Source: Trametes villosa
Taxonomy: Eukaryota > Basidiomycota > Agaricomycetes > Polyporales > Polyporaceae
Assembly (NCBI GenBank): GCA_002964805.2
Contig: PUDQ02000058.1
Coordinates: 62,001 to 126,000 of the forward strand
Reading direction: 5' to 3'
Length of the DNA stretch: 64,000 bases
The position numbers and the translations under genes are program-made. Numbering within the stretch: position 1 is the stretch's first letter; each line of letters opens with the position of its first letter. This document shows positions 21,801-32,641 of this stretch, piece by piece. The notes beneath the pieces are model-generated. The model worked only from the letters and a program-made list of their open reading frames with translations, was not told the DNA's origin and ran no database searches.

Positions 21801-22518
21801 CACGGTCGCGCGGGGCGCGTGGCATGAGTCTACGCGTCTTGCCTTGACTGGTTGGTTACCTTAGAGCGCCCCGGATGCCCTGTCGAGCCTTTCGGACTTG
21901 GTGACATCTGGCAGATCGTCGACCCCGGTTGTGTGCTCGCCGACCGCCCATGTCGCCGCTGTCACTGTCACTGTCGCCATCGTCGTGAACGCCTGCCCGG
22001 CCGCATGGACGTGTCCATACCCGTAGATACCTCCTATCTGTACACGTACACCTCTCGCTATCCGCCATGCACTCCCGCCGTTGCCGCAAGGTCTGTCACA
22101 CACTAGGGACATATATGTTGCAGTACTACACACACTCGCTCGCCCATGTTACCTCACCCCTCTGCTACTTACCCCAGCTGTTGCTCGCGTACGTAATTAT
22201 CCGGATGCTCTGATCTTGGACTGCATGTAATTGTATCTTACAGCTCTGAGTTGATTTGCTTTACGACCTTTTGGTCCATGAATTGTTCTACCGGTATATT
22301 GCGTCCAGCCAGCGCCTTCATGGCTTCGGATCTGCTCAGCCTCAGCTCTTCAGCATGCGTTCTGCCCTTTTCCTGCTGCATTCATGCTGCATTCACGCCA
22401 TTGCAGGCCACTGCTGCTCTTGAACCGAGTCACTGCTGACCGTACAAAGCTACACTTACTACGAGTGGACAGGGCCAGACATACCCGCGCCAATAGATAA
22501 GTCCTCACGCGAAACTCC
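21801..22518. other. Convergent 3' region
   Basis: Between the 3' ends of the membrane protein (+) and hydrolase A (-). CT-rich and AT-richer sequence, no gene seen. Confidence 0.6.
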
Positions 22519-24422
22519 TCAACTAGTCAGCCCTCGTACTGGGAGCGCGGATGACAGCCCCTTCAACGCCTCCAACAGTTCCGCGTCATCCCTCGAAAGC
22601 GCATGGGCCTCCCCTACAGGCCCGACGAACGGAAGCTCGTCGACCTCGCATACCGCGCCCGGCTCCGGCACCGTCCCGTTCACCATGTACTCCCTGACCC
22701 GCTTCGCGGTGCACAGCGACGGCGCAGAGAGCGAGCAGTGCCCGTACGAGTTCTGTACCAGTAATCCCGCGCCGCCGAATCGCGCGTGCACAGCCTGCGC
22801 GTCCGCGAGCGGGCACACCGGGTCGTACCGCGGCGAGAGCACGAAGAGCGGGTGCGCCGTTTGGTTCGCCGCGAACGGGCCCGTCCAGCGCCACTTCGCC
22901 TGGATGCGCCACTCCGAGCACGTCAGGTAGAAGATCGCCCAGAGCGGACCTGCGAGCGGCGACTGCTGCACGAGCTCCGCGTACAGCTCCCGGAAGGAGG
23001 CGGGGTCGTACGGGGGCGTGTCGCCGTCGCTGCACTCGATCGAGCGGAGCACTTCGCCGATGTCCGCAAAGCCAGGGTCTGGGGGCGTGCAGTCGCACTG
23101 TGTTGGCCTGCGGATGCGCGGCGCGAGTTCAACAAGCGCGGTTTGGTTGCGAGTTTCGACGGCGCGGATGGTGTCCGCGACGAGGCTGAACATTGCGAGT
23201 GGCCCAAAAGCGGCGGTGCGGATTTGGGACTGAAGGTGCTTCCGAGTGAGCAGGAGAGGCGGCTCTGCTAACGGGATGGGAAGAGGATCCCTCTCGATTC
23301 TGTGCAGGGCATCGAGGTAGCGCTCTTCGATCTTGGCGGGACTAGGTTCCCAGAGTGGGCACTTCTCCGGGCCAGCTTCGTGGCAGAAGCTGTAGAAGGA
23401 GCCAATGACGGCGTCCATGTCGATGATACCGGTGTTCACCAGCTTCGCGCGGTAGCTGTATGCGTCGAACACCCCGTCGAGGACCATGCGCCCGACCTTG
23501 TCGGGGTACATGGAGGCGAAGTATTGCCCCAGCACGGTGCCATAGCTCTGGTATAGGCTTGTGAGAGGTACGTTGACGCGAGAGGTTTAGTTGGGGCACT
23601 CACAAATCCCCAGTATTGGAGTTTCTCTTGCCCGAGTTGCTGGGTGATCTCGAGCATGTCCCGTGCGACGCTCGCGGTACCCACGAACCGACCGATGCCC
23701 CACTCTCCGCCGATCTTCTCCACGCAGCGTTCCGCGACGAGTCGCTCGCGGGCCCTGTAGATGTCCACCGACCCGTCTGTGACGTTCAGGAGGCGCGTAT
23801 CCTCCTGCAACCCCCACAGCCTCCACTCCGAGATCGTCTCGAAGCACCGCGCGGAAGGCAAGGACGCTCCAATACCCCGCGGGTCAAATCCGAGGACGTC
23901 AAACGAGGGCCCGACGACGCGCGAGAGATGCGCGCCAGACTCGCCGACGAACTCCGTTCCGGAGGCACCAGGTCCCCCAGGATTGACGAGCACAGTGCCC
24001 CGGTAGTTCTCCTTGTCGGTGGCCGGGATCATGCGCAGGGCGATCGTTACAGTTGGCCCGTCCGGTATGCTGTAGTCCATAGGCAGGATCAAGCGAGCGC
24101 ATTCCTGGCCAGAAAAGCAGGGAGACCACTGGATTGTCGCCGCCGGCTCGAGCTAGGATAGCAGTTAGTCACCCGACAGGTCCAGAGCGCTATGCAGAGA
24201 CCAACTCACGGCATACCAGTCGAAGGCGGGTTCCACAGCACTGGGTATCGAATGGCCAGCGGCAGGCGAAGTAGTCCAGAGATTGTCGTAGAAGCTCAGC
24301 CCTGCAGTCATTGCAAGAGCTAATGCGAGGGTCACGGGCTTCGCAGCTCCAGCCTTGAAATTCCCCTTCGACCGAGTTGCATAGAGGGTCGGCTCCTGAC
24401 GCGGACGGGCAGTTTTGTCCAT
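22519..24422 (-). CDS. Membrane-anchored alpha/beta hydrolase, TAP-like (paralogue A)
   Basis: Serine hydrolase of the alpha/beta fold with a TAP-like C-terminal domain, related to tripeptidyl/prolyl aminopeptidases (S33). Exons: 24210-24422, 23604-24152, 22519-23547; 596 residues. A single N-terminal hydrophobic segment (about 28-45) predicts a type II membrane or secreted protein. Oxyanion motif NPGGPGASG; nucleophile Ser255 in GFSYGT, split by intron 2; Asp496 in SPRYDPVCPL; His524 in NSYGHCSL. Cys-rich elements CHEAGPEKCP and CDCTPPDP suggest disulfides in the lumen or outside the cell. The next gene upstream (24883-27012) is a tandem paralogue with the same intron positions. The natural substrate is unknown; peptide or ester hydrolysis are both possible. 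Confidence 0.9.
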
Positions 24423-24882
24423 GCCGCACTCTCCTGCGGGGGGTACTAGTTGCTGCAATTTGTGGCAATCGCAGGAATCGTGTCGGTGGACAGATCCAAG
24501 GATCGGCTCAAAACAGCCACACTAGCTTCTGCGGTCCTGGTTAGTTCGATTGTACTGGATCACAGGGTATCTATGATGCATACCTACCCCGGTCTATTGA
24601 AGGGAGGACGACTGGCTGGTTTGAGCAGGTCTTAAAAGATGGTGGTCAGTAGAGAGGAGCGAGAGCACCGCAAATGCGAGGTTCTGTGGCGGCGCGCCCG
24701 CCTCTAGCCGCTTCACGTCGGTACTTATGTTAATCAGAGCGTCGACGCAGCATGCGCAGTCGTCTCCCGCAGGCTTGGCTGGGCGAGTTTCAGATGTCCT
24801 GGCACATGGTCCGCACCGTAACGTTCCTGAATATAGTACTTGAATGATCCATAACAGATTCAATTATCAGTTACAGGGGCTT
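24423..24882. other. Spacer between the two tandem hydrolases
   Basis: 460 bases holding the 3' flank of paralogue B and the promoter of paralogue A. No TATA box and no leftover coding fragment recognised. Confidence 0.6.
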
Positions 24883-27012
24883 TCACAGGGCGCCGAACAT
24901 AGGTACCACAGCCGACAAGCCCTGCATGGCCTCCAACAGCTCCGCATCCTCCACCGACAATGCGCGCACATCGTTCACGGATCCCACAAACGGCAGCACG
25001 TCCACCTCGCACTCCGTCCCCGCCTCCGGGAGCGTCCCGTCCTCCATGTACGCCCGCACATGCTTCGCCGTGCACAGCGACGGCGCCGCAAGCGAGCAGT
25101 GGCCGTACGAGTTCTGCACGAGCAGCCCCGCGCCGCCATACCGCTCCTGCACCGCGCGCGCGTCGCGCAGGGGGCACACCGGATCGTACCGCGGCTGCAC
25201 GATGAGCAGCGGATGTGACGTGTTCTGCGCCGCGAGCGGGCCCGTCCAGCGCCACTTCGGGCGCACGTTCCATGCCGCGCACTTCAGGTACGTCTCGCCC
25301 CAGAATGGCGCCGCGAGCTCCGAGTTCGCGGTGAGGGTCGCGTAGTACTTCACGTATTCGTCGCGGTCGAAGGTGCGCTGGTCGCCGTCGCCGCACGCGA
25401 TAGGCGTGAACGCCTCGTTGGACGCGCGCCATGGCTCAGGGAGCTTGCACTCGCACTCGGTTGGCGCGACGATCTTGGGCGCGAGCGCGGTGAGTGCGGT
25501 CTGGTTGCGAGTCTCAATCGCGTGGATCGTGTCCGCGACGACGCTGAACGTGTTGAGCGGCTTATACGACGCCTGGAAGAACTGGCCCTGGAGCACCTTG
25601 CGCGTGACGAAGACGGGCGGCTCTGCGTTCGGGATAATGACCGGCTCGGCCTCGACGGCGTGCAGGACGGCGAAGTAGCGCGCGCGGATCTTCTCGGGGG
25701 TCGATTCGTACAGCGGGCACTTCAGGGGGCCGGCCTGGTGACAGAAGTGGAAGAAGGAGTCGATAACGGCGTCGGTGTCGAGCAGGTTCGAGTTCCAGAG
25801 CGCGGCGCGGTAGTTGTGCGCGTCGTAGACGCCGTCGATGATGACGCGACCGACCTTGTCGGGGTAGATCGCCGAGAAGTACTGGCCCAGGATAGTCCCG
25901 TAGCTCTGTGCACCATGTCAGTATATGCGCGACTATGATCAGCGTAGCGTACTCACAAAGCCCCAGTATTGCAGCTTCTCCTGGCCGAGCTGCTTCGAGA
26001 TCTCGAGCATATCCCGAGCGACGTCGGGCGTGCTCATGAACCGCGCGATACCCCATTCTCCCCCAATCTTCTCCTCGCACCGCTGAGCGACCAACTTGTG
26101 CCTCGCGCGCGCGATCTCCACGGAGTCGTCAGTCACGTTGAGCAGACAAAGGTCATCTTGCAGGTTCCAGAGCTGCCTCTGCGAGTCCGTGTCGAAGCAA
26201 TCGGCCGAGGGCGTGCTCGCGCCGATCCCACGCGGGTCGAAGCCGAGGATGTCGAAGGAGGGGCCGACGATGCGCGAGATGTTCCTGCCCGCGCGCTCCA
26301 GCAGGGACGTGCCGGAGCCTCCGGGTCCGCCGGGGTTAATCAGGATGGGACCTCTGTAGTTCTCTTTGTCTGTTGCGGGAAGCAGACGCAGCGCGATGGC
26401 AGTGGTGGGCCCGTCGGGGGTGCCGTAGTCCAGAGGGAGGAGCAGCCGGGCGCACTTCTGATCGGAATAGCATGTTGTCCACTTGATACTCCGGGAGGGC
26501 TCCAGCTGGTGAAGGGACAGAAACGCATCATCTTAGTCAGTAACATCATACTTTCAAAATGGGTCAATGCGAGAGATTTTGTGCAATGAGCATGAGCCGA
26601 ACGTTCAGTCTGTTATGTGGGACTAGCCAAGCACCTGGGATTGTAGCTCACGCTCGGGTTTGAATCTATATGCTAGCATCAGGGCAGCCATTTGGATACC
26701 CTTGAAGCTCGCATATAGGCGGACCGCAAAGGATGCACAATGTTCCGTCGTAGCTCGTAACTTGCTATCCAGATTGAGACTTACCGCTTTCCAGTCGAAC
26801 TCAGGCTCGGCATCGTGCGCAGGCCTCGAGCCTTGCGGCTGAGCTGTGGGCCAGCAGAGGTTCAGGCTGGTGCCCAACGCTGCAATGAGCAAAACCAGCA
26901 AAACCCTGAGCCTGCGCCCCTGGAGGGAGGCGGGTTTGGCGAGCTGAGAATTTGTCGCAAGGGGTTCGTAGGACACATACTGCCTCTCGGACTTGCCGCC
27001 GTTCGCGTCCAT
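24883..27012 (-). CDS. Membrane-anchored alpha/beta hydrolase, TAP-like (paralogue B)
   Basis: Tandem paralogue of the downstream hydrolase. Exons: 26785-27012, 25957-26505, 24883-25905; 599 residues. The middle exon is exactly 549 nt in both genes, and the intron phases agree. N-terminal anchor about 33-54 (RRLRVLLVLLIAALG). Catalytic set: NPGGPGGSG oxyanion region, Ser260 in GFSYGT split by intron 2, Asp500 in QPRYDPVCPL, His528 in NSYGHCSL. The first intron is 279 nt against 57 nt in paralogue A. A strong TATA box lies 57 bases upstream of the ATG, which A lacks, so the two copies probably differ in expression. Family assignment is secure; substrate unknown. Confidence 0.9.
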
Positions 27013-27722
27013 GGCGCAGTGAGAGAGTGGGTGTGAGAACGAGCGATCTTGTGCACGAGTCGCGCGCGACTATATATATTCCGAGTGGGACCGGAAGGGG
27101 CGTTTGTACGCAGTCGGACTCCGAGCGCAGCTATCGCCCAAGGACGGCTACGCACGATGTAGCATGTGCTCCATCGCATTAACGTCAATGACGAGACCGC
27201 CCTCGCCCCCGAGCGATCGTTGAGCTGCGCGGCGGCCGCAGTGCCTGAGCGTCCTCGCTATTGCTCGTCGGTATTGGCTTCAGCATTGGCTCCAGCGTCC
27301 TTGGAGTCCAGAGAAGTCGCATCGATGCATACTGGGGATATACGGAGCTATAGTTATGGGGACAAGCTGCAAGGGATGTCGATGTGAAGGAGGGTGCTGA
27401 GTATCGTCTAGCAGCCACAGCAGCCACGGACCATAAACTCGCTCCGATTGGTTCCCCAGCCCAGATCCATCGGGCGCCCGCCACAATGATGCTCTGCCGA
27501 CTTGTTGTGGGTTCGCAACTTCGCCCTGGACCACGACGACGTTGGTGGCATATTGACCCAGCTCTCTTCCTTAGCAGTCGGCTGCAAGCTATAATTAAGG
27601 GAAGAGGTGAAGCTTGGCGTGTACGTGAACTTTTACTACCGGAACCTTCGTATGGTACTCGTCAACGAACTCATTCTCACAGGTATACCCTCACACAACC
27701 CCGTGTCGACCCAGCCTCAAGG
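27013..27722. other. Divergent promoter region
   Basis: Shared upstream region of hydrolase B (-) and the O-fucosyltransferase-like gene (+). It contains the TATA box at 27069-27078 for the minus strand and a weaker ATAATTAA at about 27590-27598 on the plus strand. No gene. Confidence 0.6.
27069..27078 (-). promoter_or_regulatory. TATA box of hydrolase B
   Basis: AATATATATA on the minus strand, 57 bases before the start codon, a normal distance for a short 5' UTR. Confidence 0.7.
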
Positions 27723-29426
27723 ATGTCACCGAAAGTCGTCAGGAAATCCTCGCGTCCGGTCGGTCCGCCGATGTCGAGGTTGGGAAAACGCAATGTTGGG
27801 ACCTCAGCCAAACTCACAACGTTCAACCCGCCCATGCCTCCAGAGCCTCATCCTCGAGCGCGCGAGCGCTCTCGGTCTCGGTCGCGATCTCGGACGCGGA
27901 ACGGCTTCTTTCCTCGGACGGCATACGAGAAAGATATTGCAGCTCTCATCGTGGTTTTGGTTCTGGCTTCCATGGCGTGTCTCTTTACCGGCTACTATGT
28001 ATTGACGGGTGCTCATAGACGCCCGAGGAAGCTTCCGTCCGACCTCAGCTATGCTGTGAGTTCGCAGGCCGATCTCGCTACTACTTCTTCCACTGCGCCT
28101 ACTGGCTCTGTCGTCAACCCCACCCGCACAACATCATTTCCCTCGGAGAAATACCTCGCCTACTTGCCCCACAGCGGCTTCCACAACCAACGGATCGCAT
28201 TGGAGAACGCACTTGTTCTTGCACGGATCTTGAACCGGACCTTGCTTCTACCTCCTGTCCGACTTGGCGAACCTTTGAGTTACGCACCCTTCGATGAGCT
28301 CTACGAAACATCTGGAGGCACTGGAAAGACTGGGCTGGAATACTGCCGCGAGCTCAGGCCGAATGAGGAAAGGCCTTTCGAGTGCGACGACTACTTCGGC
28401 TATACGCATATATCTTGGGATTGGCTCGTCGATCTGCCTGGCATCATGGAGGACCAACGGCTGCTGGAGGGCTGGAACTTTACGGATGCTTGGCTGCAGG
28501 ATGAGCTGGGGATCCCTGTAGACGACATCTTCTACCTGAAGGACTCGGCCCGCAATGACTTCGCGTTCCAGGACTTCTTCTCCTTCGACCCTCCTGCACG
28601 CAAGTTCCTCCAGGCCGTCCAGATAACCACTCTAGCTCACAGGCCCGAGCGCCTCATACAGCTCGGCACTCTCTTTGGCTCGAGCCGTCTCCATCTACGC
28701 TCCCCGGAAAACTACGATGTGCGGAAACACGTACGCGAACGCATGGCCTTCACGAACCCAGACCTCGTCCGCGCTGCCGACGGGATCCGCACCGCGCTTG
28801 GTGGCGCGTACTTCGGGGTGCACCTCCGCATCGGCGACGGCGTCTTCGAGTGGAACGCGCCGGAGAACGTGCGGATCGCATGGTGGAAGCTACTGAACCT
28901 CGTACTCGGCTTTGCGAATAACGACATCCTCACGCTCGAGCGGGCACTCTTCCCCGATGACGCGGAACCCACTCCGCCTATGCTCATCCCCGACTACGGC
29001 GCCGTACGCACCCCGCACCCGCCGCTGGCCCCATTCCCGCTCGACGCGAAAACCACGTCCAAGGCACCGTGCCGCGCACCCCTCCACACATCTCCCGGTC
29101 TCATCCCGCTCAACGCACCGGTTTTCGTCTCGACCGACGCGCGCTCCCCCGCCCGCAACCCGCTCCTCGCGCGCTTCACACGCACCTTCCCGTGCACCTT
29201 CTTCCTGGACGACTTCCCGGACGACTTCGCGCACCTGCGCGAGCCACGGAGCCCTGTGGACGGCGTGCCGCTGGGCCCGTTCCTTATGCCGTTCTTGGAC
29301 GCTATGGTGGTGGGGCAGGCGTGGCAGGTGGTGGGGACTGAGCAGAGCACGTTCAGCGCGTTTGTGGTGGATGTGTTGTGGAGGACGTATCATGGGTACG
29401 AGATTGTGCAGAGGGGTCAACGTTGA
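27723..29426 (+). CDS. Type II membrane O-fucosyltransferase-like glycosyltransferase
   Basis: Intronless gene, 567 residues, the only multi-kilobase gene here without an intron. A short basic cytosolic tail contains an Arg/Ser run (SRSRSRSRTR, about 50-59), then one transmembrane helix (about 72-94) and a lumenal catalytic domain, the plan of a Golgi glycosyltransferase. Motifs: PHSGFHNQR (about 150), the GDP-fucose-binding type GxxNQR element, HLRIGDG (HxRxGD) in the second half, and VFVSTDARSP followed by FFLDDFPDDF near the end. These fit the GT-B protein O-fucosyltransferase superfamily. The frame stays open upstream to 27384, but the chosen ATG gives a standard tail-plus-anchor topology. 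Donor and acceptor are inferred from family only. Confidence 0.82.
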   Translation: MSPKVVRKSSRPVGPPMSRLGKRNVGTSAKLTTFNPPMPPEPHPRARERSRSRSRSRTRNGFFPRTAYEKDIAALIVVLVLASMACLFTGYYVLTGAHRRPRKLPSDLSYAVSSQADLATTSSTAPTGSVVNPTRTTSFPSEKYLAYLPHSGFHNQRIALENALVLARILNRTLLLPPVRLGEPLSYAPFDELYETSGGTGKTGLEYCRELRPNEERPFECDDYFGYTHISWDWLVDLPGIMEDQRLLEGWNFTDAWLQDELGIPVDDIFYLKDSARNDFAFQDFFSFDPPARKFLQAVQITTLAHRPERLIQLGTLFGSSRLHLRSPENYDVRKHVRERMAFTNPDLVRAADGIRTALGGAYFGVHLRIGDGVFEWNAPENVRIAWWKLLNLVLGFANNDILTLERALFPDDAEPTPPMLIPDYGAVRTPHPPLAPFPLDAKTTSKAPCRAPLHTSPGLIPLNAPVFVSTDARSPARNPLLARFTRTFPCTFFLDDFPDDFAHLREPRSPVDGVPLGPFLMPFLDAMVVGQAWQVVGTEQSTFSAFVVDVLWRTYHGYEIVQRGQR

Positions 29427-29772
29427 CGGGTTGATGTGTGTCTGGCTGATGAATCCGTTGTTCAAGTTGGTAGTGTCGTCTGTACATTAAAAATCTGTCT
29501 TTGTATCCTCCTGTCATAGAAGGCTCCCTGTATAGCCAAATCATAGCTTCTGCCCCGAGATTCATTCCGCACCTTGGAGTGGGTAACGACGTTGGTCTCC
29601 AGGTGCAAGCGCCCATCACTGGATGGACACATGTGAATTAGGAGGGATCGGCAGCTGCCGAACGGTTACCCCGCTATTCCGCGTAAATACGCGCTTGGTC
29701 AAGTACTTCGTCGACCTAACGCCGACCTCCTCTCCTCTCCTCCTCTCAACGCTCACACTATCTCGTCGGATC
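29427..29772. other. Short intergenic region upstream of PEX5
   Basis: 346 bases with the 3' UTR of the glycosyltransferase and the PEX5 promoter. A CT-rich tract at 29725-29760 precedes the start codon. No gene. Confidence 0.6.
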
Positions 29773-32194
29773 ATGTCTCTGCAAGGCCTCATCTCGGGCG
29801 CAGAATGCGCCGTGCCGTTCAACCCGCTCTCGCAGGTGCTGAAGCACACCGAGGGCGACCGGAGCTTGCAGCAGGTGCGCTACCCCAGCTTTTGCGTCTC
29901 ACGCACATGTTGAACCCCTCTCGTTCCAGGACAGGATTGCTGGGCCATCTAGCTCTAGGGTACGCACATTACCTTCTCACATACCGAGAGCCTCGCTAAC
30001 GCATAGCAGCTCCATCACCTCCCCACCTCGTCCGCGCACGGGTCCGAACGAGACCTCGCCATGGCCCGCCAGTTCTTCGAGGGCGGTTCCTCGCAGCAAG
30101 CCGGTGCCTCGCCCTCCTTCGCCATGCCGCGCCACGTCACGTCCCCCGAGGCCGAGCGCTTCATGCACACCCCGCCGCCGCAACAGGCTGCTGCCGGACC
30201 CGATCTGCAGCATGCATGGAACGAGATGCAGCGCGCGGGCGCGGGGCGCATGCACACGCAGGCGGCGCCGAACGGCTGGGGCGCCGAGTTCGACAGCGTC
30301 GCGCAGATCGCACGGCCGTCTGCGCAGCAGAGCATGCCCATGCAGTCGAATCGTACGTTCTAGCTTTCTGGCACGCGCCGCGGGAGGAAGTGCACTGACG
30401 CCCAGGGCGTGCTTAGTGAGCCAGGCGCCGTATATGTCGGGCGGGCTGTACGGGCGGTCGATGCCCATGGGCATGTCATCATATGGGATGGGCATGCCGC
30501 AGATGAGCGTCGAGGGCGGCAAGGGGAAGGGGAAGGAGATCGACTTCGATGCGGCGTTTGCGCAGTTTGCGGCGTCGTACCCCGGGCAAAGCGAAGGCGC
30601 CAGGATTACAGAGGTGGACGACGAAGCGGTCGACCAGCTCGCGGACAACCTGCAGGAGGTGAGCTTGGGCAAGGAGCAAGATGCCGAGAACCCCTACGTG
30701 GGCACCGACTTCGAAGAGTTCGTCATGGCTTTCCTGAGCTCATACCCTGCCCCTAACTCACACTTTGATCTGTTTAGCGTGTGGGATCAGCTGCAGCACT
30801 CGGAGCTGCCCCCGCCGCCGGAGGAAATGGCGAAGTGGGAGGCGCAGTTTAATCAGATGATGAACTCGCAGCGCGAGAATCTCGACTTCGACTACGGAGG
30901 GATGATGCAGAACGCCTGGGAAGGCGGCATTGACGACTCCGATTACTCGTTCGAACCTCCTATGCAGTTTGACGAGGAGGGCCTGCCAATACTCGGGGAC
31001 TATGTCTTTGGTACGTGTATGCACACTAGGCTTCGAGTGGCATAGCTGATTGTCAAGCCCCTCATAGAACAAGATAACAAGTTCCTAGACCCATCCCACT
31101 CGAAGTCATCGCTGCAGGACGCCAAGGATCTGCTGGCACGCAATGGCTCCTTGTCGGAAGCGGCATTGCTGTTGGAAGCCGCTATCCAGCACGGCGACTT
31201 CGGAGAAGGAGGCTACGAGGCGTGGATTCTCCTCGGTGAGACGAGAAGTATGGACGAACGCGACGACGCTGCCATGCGTGCCCTTCTTGAGGGTGTCAAG
31301 AGGGCGGAGGCCGCAGGTGCTGCTGGCGCCGGCATGCTCGTAAGTGGCCACAACACTAATGTCAGGGTTCTTGGCTCACAACGTGGCGCAGTCCCTGGCG
31401 ATCGCCTTCACGAACGAGTCCATGGAGAAGGCTTCTCACACCATGCTCCTGCGCTGGCTGAATGCGCACGCCCCCGACGCAGGTATCACGGAGGAAGCAT
31501 GGAAGTCGCTCCAAAACTCGTCCTGGCACTCGCAGGAGCAAGTTACGGAAGCGTTCCTGAAGGTCGCTCGCGAGCAGTACAACCGTGGTCAAATCGACCC
31601 CGACGTGCAGATTGGCCTGGGCGTCTTGTTCTACACGAGCAGCGACTACGACCGTGCGAAGGACTGCTTTGAGGCAGCGTTGAGCATTCGGCCTAAGGTT
31701 CGTGTTGGGGCCTCTGGAGACCACGCCATATATTGACCATCTATTCTAGGACTATTTGCTATGGAATCGGCTTGGATCGTCACTCTCCAATGGCAATAAG
31801 CCCGAAGAGGCTTTGGGCGCATACCGCGAAGCTCTGCAGCTCCGGCCCACCTACACCCGTGCTATCTATAACGTGGGCGTGGCTTGTATGTCTTCTGCCT
31901 TCTGCATCGGATCCAGTACTGACCAATCTCTCAGGCTTGAACATCGGTGCGCACCAAGAGGCAGTCGAGCACTTCCTGAGCGCGCTCGCACTGCAGGAGT
32001 CGTCCGGGGGCGCGAAGAGCGAGCAGCTGTGGACGACGCTCCGGCGCGCGTTCCAAGCGATGGTGAGTCGACCGTACCACGCGATCGTTACGCTATCATC
32101 TGACTGTATGGCACAGAACCGCCCTGACCTGGCCGACATGGCGAAGGCGTCGACGAGCCTGGAGGCGTTCCGCGAACAGGGCTTCGACTTCTGA
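29773..32194 (+). CDS. PEX5: PEX5, peroxisomal PTS1 import receptor
   Basis: Cycling receptor that binds C-terminal SKL-type signals in the cytosol and delivers cargo to the peroxisomal docking complex. Exons: 29773-29874, 29930-29959, 30007-30352, 30417-30717, 30778-31010, 31068-31339, 31392-31697, 31750-31885, 31935-32062, 32117-32194; 643 residues. The conserved N-terminal Cys (Cys12 in AECAVPFNP) is the usual monoubiquitination site for receptor export. The disordered N-terminal half has WxxxF/Y-type motifs (WGAEF, WEAQF). The C-terminal half has TPR repeats, e.g. [20 protein letters not shown] and [20 protein letters not shown], with the PTS1-contacting Asn residues in these helices. The 60-nt intron at 30718-30777 is in frame but has a good CTAAC branch site, so it was removed. 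Confidence 0.95.
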
Positions 32195-32641
32195 CGCGCC
32201 CGTGCCGGGAGCGGCACCGCGCACGGTCGTGTCTCGGAGCCGTGCTGGTCGTGTACACTACGTGCTGTATTTTAAATGTTTTCGGATTTCCAGGTACTGA
32301 ACGTCCCGAGCTGCGCTGGTCTGGACGAGTGCAATCGGGAGGCCGGGAGGAGGACATCAAAAAGCCGGGGCTGGGGGAGGGTGGGCCAATGGGGAGGGGC
32401 GCATATGCAGCTATCGCGATCGAGAGAGCATTGCTGGATGATTGCGTGCTGCCGATCGATCTGACGTGAAGGTCCAGGGGAGCGGTCCGGCCTGCGCGGT
32501 CAGATGCCGTCTGCTATATTCACCGCAACAGTATTTTAGACGTTCCGCCGCCGCCGTCCCGCGTACAGATTGCCTCTGTTCTCGCGCCCTCTCTTTCTCT
32601 GACTCTCTCCTTTGCTTGCGACCACCACCACCACCACCATC
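32195..32641. other. Intergenic region upstream of ILV3
   Basis: PEX5 3' flank and ILV3 promoter. No TATA box; the last 60 bases are a CT-rich tract and an ACC repeat. Confidence 0.6.
32585..32638 (+). promoter_or_regulatory. CT-rich tract and (ACC)6 leader of ILV3
   Basis: Pyrimidine-rich stretch 32585-32615 followed by six ACC triplets (32621-32638) directly before the start codon. CT blocks near the transcription start are common in highly expressed fungal genes; a role here is inferred. Confidence 0.45.

Noticed and set aside
27384..27722. Upstream extension of the O-fucosyltransferase-like frame
   Set aside because: The frame is open, but the extension has no start near a promoter and would spoil the tail-anchor topology; the region is part of the divergent promoter.
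32621..32640. ACC triplet repeat considered as a coding His/Thr/Pro repeat
   Set aside because: It lies directly upstream of the ILV3 ATG and is better explained as 5' leader.
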